A stretch of 64,000 nt of DNA from NCBI GenBank assembly GCA_016700175.1, contig CP065003.1:3544001-3608000 (forward strand), in the 5' to 3' direction. This document shows positions 25,198 through 35,200 of this stretch, piece by piece; position 1 is the first letter of the stretch, and every line of letters begins with the position of its first letter. Below the pieces are notes generated by a model. That model made no database searches, was not told where the DNA came from, and saw only the letters and a list, made by a program, of their open reading frames with translations. Source of the stretch: Acidobacteriota bacterium. Its GTDB lineage: Bacteria; Acidobacteriota; Blastocatellia; Pyrinomonadales; Pyrinomonadaceae. Position numbers and translations under genes: made by a program.

Positions 25198-27104
25198 AGT
25201 CTCGTCCTTCTGAGGATTTGCTGAAACACCGGATCGCTTCTCAGTTCATCGAACTGAGGATCGACCGATATGAAAGGAAAAGTGAAGTTTATGATCTCAA
25301 AACGAGTCTTGCGCTCAAGAGTTTCCTGCAGGCTTGAGATCGCCTGTTGTTTTTGGCCAAGACGCCGATGCTGAACCGCCAATCCGTACCAGGCGTTCGC
25401 AACCTGTTCTTTGGGAAGATCCTTGTCTTTGACTCTGCTGCGAAAAAGTCTGTAGTACTTGAGGGCGACCGCCTTCGCCCCCGAACTTCGATAGAGAGAA
25501 CCCAATTCTTCCAAACACCGGGATTCTTCATTGGACGCAAGGCCGCGGCACTCAACTTCGCTCTGGGCCTCAAATGCTTTTTGATCCTTCCCCTGTCGCT
25601 CATAAAGGTCGACCAAACGCGGATCGGCAATGCCCTCGCTGATGGAATTGGCCTTCAGGTAGAGCGCTTCAGCAGTCTCAAAGTCGTACGCGAAGTAGTG
25701 GATCTGACCAAGGTCTGAGATCATGTTCGCCGACAAGGGATCCAGTTCCAGCGCCCGATTCATTTCTGCTTTCGCATCCGCAAATCTACCCCGAAGCGCC
25801 ATATAAATGCCCCGCCAGTGGTGGGCCTCTACGGAATTCGAGCCGAGTTCAACAGCACGATCGAGCGAATCCTCCGCCGCCTCCCAATCCCAGTCGAGGA
25901 ACATCTTGATGAAACCGCGAACCGCATGAGCGTGGGCAAGATCAGGGTTGAGTTCCAGAGCCTTGTCTACCGCCGGCTCTGCTTCATCCATCGCGTCGCC
26001 CATCGCGTAGACCGCCGCCAATCCGGCCCAGGCATCAGCAAATCGCGGATCAATTTCGATCGCTCTCTTAAAATTGGCCCCTGCGATCGAGATCTCCCTG
26101 CGACGAAAAAAATACTCTCCCTGAAGAAAGAAATTGTAGGCTTCAATATCTGACGTTGGTCGCTGAACGGATCCGCCGGTCTCGAAACTCAAGGAAAGTA
26201 TCTTCGCGGTCTGCATTGACATCGCGTCCTGGAGCTCAAAAATCCTGTTTTCGGATTCATTGAAAGTCCCGGTCCACATTTGCTTCCCGTCGGAGACCCG
26301 CAACAAACGAAGCGTGACACGAAACTTGCCGTTCGCCCGCTGTAGTGTTCCCTCCATAACGGCATCAACGTTCAGTTGTCTGCCTATCTTCAGGGGCTCA
26401 ATCGGAAGGTTCGAATATCGGCTGACGGCGTTTGTTGAAATGGTCTTTACGTCATCAAGCTTTCCGAGGCTCGTTATCAAAGCATCCGCAAAGCCGATAC
26501 CCAGCGCATCATCATCAGTACTACCCAGAGTCTTCAGCGGGAGCACCGCGATCGAACGAACAGGCAGATCTGCAACGGAATTCCGGGCCCGGCCGAGTAA
26601 ATACCAGCCGAACGAGGTGCAAACAAGGACAAGTAAGAGCAAGCCCGGTACTCCAAGAGGCCAGGACTTCCCGATCAGAAGCACGCCGGAGAGTGGCTTT
26701 GAACCAGCCTCCGAACCGTCTTCGATCTCTTCGATCAGCGTTCGTTTCAAGGAATGCCTTTCAAACACAGTTGCAGCGCTGCAACTGATAGCGCCTGTAA
26801 ATCGATAGCCGCGGCGGGGCACCGTTTGGATCAGTTCTTCCGAGACCCCAAGCTCTTGAAAGGCCTTTCGGATCCGGTATACGTGCCTCGAGAGATTGCT
26901 CTCTTCCACGAACGAATCAGCCCATACTCGGTCGAGGAGGACTTCCTTGGTAACCACCTCGCCGCCCTGTTCCGTCAATACAGCAAGCAGTTCGATTTCC
27001 TTAAGCTGCAGGTTGACCGGCTCATTCCTGTACCACAAGACCCGCCTCTCGGTGTCGAGCACAAACTCCCCGAATTCCCTCAAACTATTGATTCCATTCA
27101 TCAT
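25194..27104 (-). CDS. CadC-type winged-helix regulator with TolB-like and TPR domains
   Basis: 636 residues. Residues ~5-105 form an OmpR/PhoB-type DNA-binding winged helix (FGEFVLDTERRVLWYRNEPVNL, then LSRHVYRIRKAF and TVPRRGYRF). One membrane segment lies near 150-170. The outer part starts with a TolB/FlgO-like domain (RSIAVLPLKTLGSTDDDALGIGFADALI, VMEGTLQRANGKFRVTLRLL), then about six TPR units (AYNFFLQGEYFFRRREISIAGANFKRAIEIDP, and so on). CadC-like proteins turn an external signal into transcription without phosphorylation. The gene diverges from the excisionase-like/S74/giant-protein cluster and is a natural candidate to control it. Confidence 0.88.
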   Translation of the reverse strand: MMNGINSLREFGEFVLDTERRVLWYRNEPVNLQLKEIELLAVLTEQGGEVVTKEVLLDRVWADSFVEESNLSRHVYRIRKAFQELGVSEELIQTVPRRGYRFTGAISCSAATVFERHSLKRTLIEEIEDGSEAGSKPLSGVLLIGKSWPLGVPGLLLLVLVCTSFGWYLLGRARNSVADLPVRSIAVLPLKTLGSTDDDALGIGFADALITSLGKLDDVKTISTNAVSRYSNLPIEPLKIGRQLNVDAVMEGTLQRANGKFRVTLRLLRVSDGKQMWTGTFNESENRIFELQDAMSMQTAKILSLSFETGGSVQRPTSDIEAYNFFLQGEYFFRRREISIAGANFKRAIEIDPRFADAWAGLAAVYAMGDAMDEAEPAVDKALELNPDLAHAHAVRGFIKMFLDWDWEAAEDSLDRAVELGSNSVEAHHWRGIYMALRGRFADAKAEMNRALELDPLSANMISDLGQIHYFAYDFETAEALYLKANSISEGIADPRLVDLYERQGKDQKAFEAQSEVECRGLASNEESRCLEELGSLYRSSGAKAVALKYYRLFRSRVKDKDLPKEQVANAWYGLAVQHRRLGQKQQAISSLQETLERKTRFEIINFTFPFISVDPQFDELRSDPVFQQILRRTRL

Positions 27105-27262
27105 AAGTCCGCAAGAATACCCTTGGAGAAATAAGGGAGAAATAGTTCAGGACTTTCCCCTGCTTGTAAGCCTTAATTCCGCTACTAAGCGAATCGTCGA
27201 GTCGAGTCGCATACGACCATCGATCGCCTTTTCTTTCTCTAGTGAAGCAGAGAGTAGAACAA

Positions 27263-27592
27263 ATGAGGCCAAAGGCAAAGAAGTATTTGATCACGGAGGA
27301 ATCTCACGAAATCCTGATCGTTCGCCAGAAGGATCGATCGACAGGGCGAGGACATTGCCGGGAATGTGAAAGGGAAGTCGAACTGGTCACCGCCGACGCG
27401 GCGGTCACTCGTTCAGGACGGGGCAGCCGGGAACTGTTTCGACTGATCGAAGCGGGACTTCTGCATTCGGTCGAGACAGACACCGGGCACGTGCTTATTT
27501 GCGGTGATTCACTTTCCGGGCTCGAATCGATAGCTGATATCGGCTCCGCCGCCGGGAAGATAGGAAAGACCAAAAGGACGAAACCGTTATGA
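27263..27592 (+). CDS. Small excisionase/MerR-like protein with zinc knuckle
   Basis: 109 residues from ATG 27263; an in-frame GTG at 27242 is possible. GHCRECEREVELV supplies a CxxC, and VTADAAVTRSGRGSRELFRLIEAGLLHSVETDTGHVLIC reads like a helix-turn-helix of the excisionase (HTH_17) type, in which a wing follows the recognition helix. I recall the same architecture in many small Acidobacteriota proteins. Its ATGA overlap with the S74-protein gene (27589-27592) means the two are translated together; it may regulate that operon. Confidence 0.7.
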   Translation: MRPKAKKYLITEESHEILIVRQKDRSTGRGHCRECEREVELVTADAAVTRSGRGSRELFRLIEAGLLHSVETDTGHVLICGDSLSGLESIADIGSAAGKIGKTKRTKPL

Positions 27593-29160
27593 GGAAAGCT
27601 GGAATGAAGAATTACGTTTGGTTTGGAGTCTTGATCAGTATCTTCTTGTTGATTGCGCCATTGCCGATCCGGGCCCAATCAACCGAGTTCGCTTTCCAGG
27701 GTAGGCTAACAGATGCGGGAGTACCCGTCGCGGTGAATTACGACCTTCGTTTCACGCTCTTTTCGCAATCTGCGGGAGGTACGGCGATCGGGACCGTAGA
27801 AAGGACGAACGTCCCGGTCTCGAACGGTGTGTTTACCGTCAAGCTCGATTTCGGCTCGGCCGCATTCGACGGCACAGCGCGCTGGATCGAAACTGAAGTA
27901 AAACCGACCGGCGGCGGCGCATACCAGCCGCTCAATCCGCGTGTTTTCCTGACAACCGTTCCCTATTCCGTTCGAAGCCTCACGGCCGCAAACGCAACGC
28001 AGCTCGGCGGAGTCGCGGCAACCGAGTTTGTCCAGACGACCGATCCGCGGATGACAGACGCCCGTCCGCCGGTACCTGGCAACGGAAGCTATATACAGAA
28101 CACGACAACTTCGCAAGCCGCGAGCAACTTTAACATCAGCGGCAACGGCACCGCGGGCGGAACGCTTTCCGGAAATATCGTTAATGCGGCGACGCAATAC
28201 AACCTGGGTGGCAACCGCATCCTGAGGGCGTCGGGCTCGCACAATCTGTTTGCCGGAGTCGGAGCCGCCGGACAAGCAAACCAGACGGGCGCTTTCAATT
28301 CGTTTTTCGGGAGTAGTGCCGGATTCTCCAACACGACAGGCGATGACAACTCGTTTTTCGGGAGTTTCGCAGGCCTTGCCAACACGACAAGCAATTCCAA
28401 CTCGTTTTTCGGGAGTTCTGCCGGACGAGACAACACTACAGGCGGGTCCAACTCGTTTTTCGGACGTTCTGCCGGAGTTAACAACACGACAGGCGGTTCC
28501 AACTCGTTTTTCGGACGTTCTGCCGGACGAGACAACACTACAGGCGGGTCCAACTCGTTTTTCGGGAATAATGCCGGAGTTAACAACACGACAGGCACTG
28601 ACAACACTATCATCGGCAATGGCGCGAACGTCGGGTCCGGGAATCTGAATTTTGCGACCGCTATCGGAGCGGGAGCGGTTGTTACCTTCAGTAACGCCAT
28701 CCAGCTCGGTAGAAATGGCATAGATCGAGTGTTAATCGGCACACTTGGAGTCGCCGGACCAACAGCAATTTGTTTGAATACGAATAACACGATCTCCAGT
28801 TGTTCATCATCAATTCGGTACAAAAAGAACATCCAGGATTTTAGTTCGGGTTTGGATTTGGTCAGAAATCTCCGACCGGTTTCATTTGACTGGAAGGCGG
28901 ACAACAAATCCGATATAGGCTTGGTCGCCGAAGAAGTCGCGGCAGTCGAACCCTTGCTTATCACCTATAACGACAAGGGCGAGGTGGAAGGCGTGAAATA
29001 CGACCGTGTCGGTGTCGTCCTCGTCAACGCAATCAACGAACAGCAGCAGCAGATTGAAACCCTTCAGAAAACCGTTCTTGAACAAAAACAGGCGATCGAA
29101 GAACTCAGGAAACTTGTGTGCTCGATGCGGCCGGAAGACCGCGCCTGCCGTCCTGACTAG
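27589..29160 (+). CDS. Exported fibre protein with S74 intramolecular chaperone
   Basis: 523 residues. A signal peptide (about 1-31, ending IRAQS) precedes a beta-sandwich-like domain (residues 32-130: FQGRLTDAGVPVAVNYDLRF). Residues 237-338 are six 17-residue repeats with core NSFFGSSAG and NNTTG, resembling left-handed beta-roll heads of trimeric autotransporters. The C-terminus has the S74 peptidase domain (SIRYKKNIQDFSSGLDLV, GLVAEEVAAVEPLL) and a coiled coil with EQQQQIETLQKTVLEQ. S74 domains trimerise fibres and then cleave themselves off; the catalytic Ser-Lys region is the SIRYKKNI stretch. Likely a surface fibre or adhesin. Confidence 0.88.
   Translation: MRKAGMKNYVWFGVLISIFLLIAPLPIRAQSTEFAFQGRLTDAGVPVAVNYDLRFTLFSQSAGGTAIGTVERTNVPVSNGVFTVKLDFGSAAFDGTARWIETEVKPTGGGAYQPLNPRVFLTTVPYSVRSLTAANATQLGGVAATEFVQTTDPRMTDARPPVPGNGSYIQNTTTSQAASNFNISGNGTAGGTLSGNIVNAATQYNLGGNRILRASGSHNLFAGVGAAGQANQTGAFNSFFGSSAGFSNTTGDDNSFFGSFAGLANTTSNSNSFFGSSAGRDNTTGGSNSFFGRSAGVNNTTGGSNSFFGRSAGRDNTTGGSNSFFGNNAGVNNTTGTDNTIIGNGANVGSGNLNFATAIGAGAVVTFSNAIQLGRNGIDRVLIGTLGVAGPTAICLNTNNTISSCSSSIRYKKNIQDFSSGLDLVRNLRPVSFDWKADNKSDIGLVAEEVAAVEPLLITYNDKGEVEGVKYDRVGVVLVNAINEQQQQIETLQKTVLEQKQAIEELRKLVCSMRPEDRACRPD
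28297..28602 (+). repeat. Six 51-bp in-frame repeats
   Basis: Six consecutive units begin with aactcgtttttcgg or a close form (aattcgtttttcgg in the first) and encode NSFFGxxAGxxNTTxxx. Units alternate between Ala-Gly-Arg-Asp and Ala-Gly-Val-Asn variants, the third/fifth and the fourth/sixth being most alike, as expected from a 102-bp two-unit duplication. Confidence 0.88.
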
Positions 29161-29222
29161 GCGCGAACCTCACGAAACCTCTTCACCCTGCACACGAAAG
29201 ATCGGAGCCAAGGGAAAAACTA

Positions 29223-32200
29223 ATGTTCGCCAGAAAGACCGCCTCGATATTCCTGCTTGTCGCACTGTTCGCGCCGTTGGAGCTTGCCCAATCCGGCGGC
29301 ACCATCGACATGTCCACAAATGCGGTTACAAGCGGCGGAGAGCGAAGCTCGAACGGCAATCTCCTGCTCGAATCGTCGCTCGGCCAGCCGGTCGTGGGGA
29401 CTCGTTCATATGGCGGCCCGATCGAGTTCTACGGCGGCTTCTGGTCCATCTTCGCGACGGCCTCGACCGGAGCGGTCGGCATATCTCCAACCGCGGTGAC
29501 GCTCAATACGAACACGGTGCAGGTGTTCTTAGGTGCGGGCGGCTTCACTCCCTACAATTACAGCATTGTCTCAAATGTCTCGGGCTCCTCTATAGATCCC
29601 GCGACCGGAGGGTATACATCGGGACCTAACGGCGGGATCGACATCGTTCGCGTCACAGATGCCAAGGGAAATTTCGCCGAAGCCACGGTGACCGTGATCG
29701 TGGCTGACGTCCCGTGTCCTGGTGGGCAGAAGTTGTGGGACGGCGGCGGATTTACCAACAACTGGTCCGATGCGGCCAACTGGTGCGGGAACGTCCTGCC
29801 GGATTCGGGAAGCGTCATCCTCTTCAACGGAACGAGCTCCAAGAACGCGATAGTCGATACCAATTCCAGCGTAAATTCGTTCAATCTAAACGCAGGATTC
29901 GGCGGTACGGTCGCAATTGCGGCGGGTAAGATCCTCGGGACGGCCGCGGGCTCAACCTTCAATTCGGGATCGTTTGACGTCGGCGGCGGAACGCTTGATC
30001 TCGCCGGTACATTCAACACCTTGAATGGAGGCACGATCAACGCCGGTTCCGGCACGGTAAACATCAGTTTCTTCCTCACAATCGCCGGAGGCACGTTCAA
30101 CGGCGGCAGCGCGACTTTGGACATACCGGTCGTCAACGTCACCGGCGGCTCTTTCGTTTCGTCAACGGGAACGATGAGCGTCAGCCAGAACATTCAGCGG
30201 ACGGGCGGTACCGTCGATCTGGACAACGGCACGATCGTGTTTACAGGACCGCAAAACGGTTCGGTCAGCGGCACGAGCGGACCGTTCAAGAACCTGAGCA
30301 TCAATAAAGCCGACAACGTCGGAGTTTCATTTGCCGGGACAAATGTTGTAAACGGAACGCTCACGCTGACCGATGGATTGATCAATACCGGAACACTGGA
30401 AGCCCGCGGGAATGTAACTTTCGCGAGCACGTTCGGACAGGCGACCGGCGCCGGCGCCGGCGTTATAGCGTTTCGTCCCGCGGTGGGTGTGCGCACCGTT
30501 AATTTGCCGTCGGGTGTGTCCTTGCCCGATATCACAGTAGACGATGCAAACATCACTCTCCTGGCGACCGGTCCCGGAGCGGTTCAAACGGACTCGATAA
30601 CGCTGATCAACGGTACGTTCGACTTCGGTTCGACCGGCATGACCTTCGGTTCCGACACGGGCGGAAGCGGGTCTCATTACGTGCAAACCGGCGGTTCGTT
30701 CAACATTTCGACCGGAGACATCGTCTGGAATACGTTCGGGAACTTCACACTCGACAACGGGACGTTCAACGCCGGCTCCGGAGCGGTCCATCTGGGCGGC
30801 AACGTCTTCACACTGAGCGGCGGGACGTTCACTCCTTCCACAGGGTCAAACACGTTCAACTTCAGCGTCAACAATGCGTTCGAACAGACCGGCGGGGTCT
30901 TCGAAACCGGCGCGGGTTCCGTGGACGTGAACGGCCGTTTCACGCTCTCCGGCGGCACCTTCAACGCGTCGGCAGGCAACACGAATTTCGGGTTTGTCTT
31001 CGACCACACCGCCGGAACGTTCAACAACAATGCGGGAACCGTTATATTCGACAGTCCCCACCCGGCTTATTCGATCAATGTACCCGGAAATCCGGGTACG
31101 GGGAACTTCCACAACCTTGTAATGAATCCATCGACGCCGGACGCGAATATCGCGATCGGGTTCGATGTTTACGAGGTAAATGGTTACCTGCATATTCTCA
31201 ACGGCCGGTTCAGCACCGGTAACACGGCAGGCGCCGGTCGGTCGGGATTTGTCCCGAAAGGAGATGTGACTATCGAGGCCGCGGCCGACGGCGGAAATGT
31301 GGCGATGTATTTTGAAGGCGGGGCCGACCAATCGTTCATAAGCGATGGAGCTCCTGGTCTTACGGGTTCTTGGACGGTAGCGAAGACGTCCGGGGCCGTC
31401 ACGATGACGGGGGGACTGACGTTGACCGGTTCGACACCGCTGAACATCGACACCGGTACGTTTGATCTCGGCGATGGCTCAAGCCTCACAACCGGAAGCG
31501 GCGCGATAACGATCGGCGCAGGCGGTCGGCTGGCAAGCGGCACGGCGACCAATCTCGTTCTCGGCGGGGATCTCATCAATGATGGACGTGTTGACCTTCA
31601 GGGCGGGGGCACGGCTTGTCCCGAAGCAGACAGCATAGTCATTCGATCGACCATCAACGGAGTCGTTCGAAACTGGTCCGGGTCCGGAAGCTTCCGGATC
31701 GTTGATGCCGACATAAAGGACATGGGCGGCACTGCTTCGATCACGGCATTCAGCAGTACGGACCGCGGGAACGCCGGTAACTGGACGTTCGACGGCGGCT
31801 GTCCTGCGCAACTCGGCATCTCTCCGCAGTCCGCGAACCTTCCTTCCGCAGGGACACAGACGTTTTCCGCCACTGGCGGTCAGCCTCCATATACTTTCAG
31901 CCTGGCGGTTAATAACTCGGGAGGATCGCTCATATCCGATACCGGAGTCTATACCGCCGGGAGCACTGCCGGCGTGACCGATACGATTCGGGTTACGGAT
32001 GCGTTTGGCGCCACGGCTGACGCGACGGTCAACGTCGTGATGAATACGGTGGTGACAAATACGAGCGACAGCGGACCGGGTTCCCTCCGGCAGGCGATCA
32101 TCAATGCGAATGCGATCCCGGAATCACCCCGCACTGTCACTTTCGATATCCCCGGCAACGGACCGCATACGATCACTGTTTCGTCTCAGCTTCCTTCGGC

Positions 32201-35200
32201 CAACAGTCTGGACATTGACGGCCGAACTCAGCCCGGATACGGCGGCGTCCCGTTGATCGAAGTCCGTTCTGTGGGCGCTTCCACGCCGTATTACGGTCTG
32301 ATCACGAGCGGCACCTCGACTGTTCGCGGACTGGCGATAAACGGTTTTGAAGTCCCCCTGTTGCTCTCAAACTGCCTGGTTTGTTCTGTTCAGGGAAACT
32401 ATGTCGGTGTCGAGATCAACGGCACGACCCAGCGGTCCGGACTAAACGCCATGCAGATCGTTGGCCGGTCGATCGACATCCTGGTCGGCGGCAATTTGCC
32501 CGAACACCGAAATCTGATTGCGAGTTTGGAAGTTAACGGAGGAGAAGGAGTTCGAATACGCGGCAATTACTTCGGACTCGATGCCTCAGGAAACGATCTG
32601 GCAGGAGGATCTGTCTGGGGGATCAAGCTGAATTTTGCGGCCGGCGTCCAGATCGGTTCAGACGTGCCGGGTGGCGGCAACATGATATCAGGCTTCAGCC
32701 AGGCCGGTATTCTGATCGAGGGGCTCAATGCTACCAACCCGCCGATCATCAACATTCGCGGCAACAAGATCGGGACAGACGCGGCCGGGACCGCCGCCGT
32801 ACCGAATGCTGTCGGGATCTTGAGCTTCCGCCGAAATGTTTTTGTCGGAGGCACGGCGCCCGGCGAGGGCAACCTGATCGCGTTCAACGGAAAAGGTGTC
32901 GTGGTCTCCGGAGAACGAAATCCGGTCCGCGGCAATTCGATCCATTCGAATGGGGGGCTCGGTATCGACCTCACTCCTTTGGGTGTCAGCTCAAATGATT
33001 TCTGCGATCTCGATTCCGGAGGCAATCTCGGCCAGAATTTTCCGGTGATAACTGACGTCGCTGTCAATGCCGGTTCGACGGACATCGGCGGCTATCTCGC
33101 GACCGGAAGTCCGACAACGCAGAATTACACGATCGATCTTTACAGCAGCCCTTCATCGGATTCGACAGGACACGGCGAAGGAATGACCCATATTGGTTCA
33201 ACAGTCCTGACTATTCCGTCCACGTGCGCCGCCAATCCGTTCAACGTGACTTTGCCCGTGGTAATTCCGGCGGGGCACTCGGTGACGGCTACGGCGACCG
33301 ATCCATTCGGCAACACCTCTGAATTCTCGGCGTACTTCGGCTTGAATGCGAATATCGGGGGACGGGTTCTGGACGGCGTTTCCGGGGAACCGTTGCGCGG
33401 CGTGATCGTAACCCTGCTCGATCAAACTGCAGGAGGATCGTCCCGGATAAGCAGTACCGATTCTTCAGGCAAGTTCGAGTTCTCTAATCTCCCGCAGGGC
33501 CACGACTACTTCGTACGGCCCGGGAAACGGGGTCACGAATTTTCCCCTGAGTCCCGTTCCTATACAAATCTGACTTCAAATCAGTTCGACACGTACACGT
33601 CTTCTGTTCGCCCGTCGATCGGCGGTGTAGTGACAATGCTCACGAATCAGGCCCTCTCCGCGGGTCCACCGGAGTCCGGCGCGGATCAAAAACCCGGAAG
33701 CGCAATCCTGCCTCCGCCGAGGCCGGTTCCTGCGCCCGTCGGTAATGTCACGATAACCGTGACCGATGACAGCGGGAACGTGGTCGCTACGGATTTCACT
33801 GATGATCGCGGAGAGTTCTTCGTTCCTGATCTCGGGGTTCAGACTTACACCATTACTCCCTCAAAACAGGGCTTTACGTTCATTCCTCCGTCCATTACCC
33901 TTGCCCTGCAATCGCATGTCAACGTCAGCTTCGCTGCGGAATCGCCGGGACTTAACGGTCTTTTCGGGAGGTTCATCTATGACGACGGCGCCGGTCGGAT
34001 CAACAGTATCAACGCGAACGGTACCGGTGTCGTTAATCTTATCAACGCTTTCAGCGGCAGCCGCAGCGTTTCGGAAAAAGCCTATACGAATTACTCTCCG
34101 TCGATTTCAAGGGACGGCGCCCAGTTAGCCTTTGCGGGAATCAAGCCAAACGGTGAGATCGCTTTTCGAAAGAGCGCCGACGATGGCAGTAGCGTGGCGA
34201 AAGTAATTTCGGACATTGCGGGCGATTCTATCGGTGAAAGTGCCTGGTCGCCCGACGGCGGCAAGCTGGCCTACGTGCGAGGAAGGCAGCTGCACGTTGT
34301 AAACGCGGACGGCACCAACGATCAGTCCGTATGTTATCGATGTTCCAAGCCTGATTGGTCGCCGGACGGCTCTCGTCTCCTGGTGATCTCGGAAACCCGG
34401 ATCGCAACGGTCCATCCGGACGGCACGAACCTAGTTCCGTTTCAGTTTACGGAAGGCGCGACGGTCGCCCGGTGGTCGAACGACGGAACGAAGATCGCGT
34501 TCGCTTTTGACAATGGTACGAACAACCAACAATCGATAGAGGCGATGAATGCAGACGGAAGCAGTAGACAAACCGTCGTTTCCGTTCAGTCGAATCGTCC
34601 CCGGTTCCTGGGAATTGACTGGTCCCCGGACGACAACTGGATCGGATATGTTCTGGATAATACGGATCCGCCTCACCCGACGGATATAAGCCTGAATGTG
34701 ACCTCGCTTGACGGATTAACGATCTATACCATCGATGATTCGTTCAAGGGAACGAGCATCGAATGGGGGATCATACCCCAGCAAACGACCCCTGTAGGCA
34801 CCGACGTTGTGATCAGATCCGGCGCTGTTTCAATCACCTTTCCTGGCGTCACGGAAGAAGGATTTACGTCACTGGTTCCGATCACTTCGGCGGGTCCCGC
34901 TCCCAACCTCTTTGTGCTGAGTTCGATCGCATTTGAGGTCAACACCAGCGCAACATTCCTGCCTTCTCCGACCATTTGCGTCGGCCTCGACCCGGCCGCG
35001 TATCCCGCGGAGGGTAAATTCAACCTTCTCAGTTTTCTTCATCAGGAGAACGGAGTTCTGGTCGATCGAACGTCATCCCGTGATTTCCCCTCTCGCACCA
35101 TATGCGCGCAGGTCGAGTCGTTCAGTCCGTTTGTCGTTGCAGAACAGGTTGACCCGGGATTGCCGTCGGTCAGTGGCGTTGTGGTTGATTCAAATGGGCG

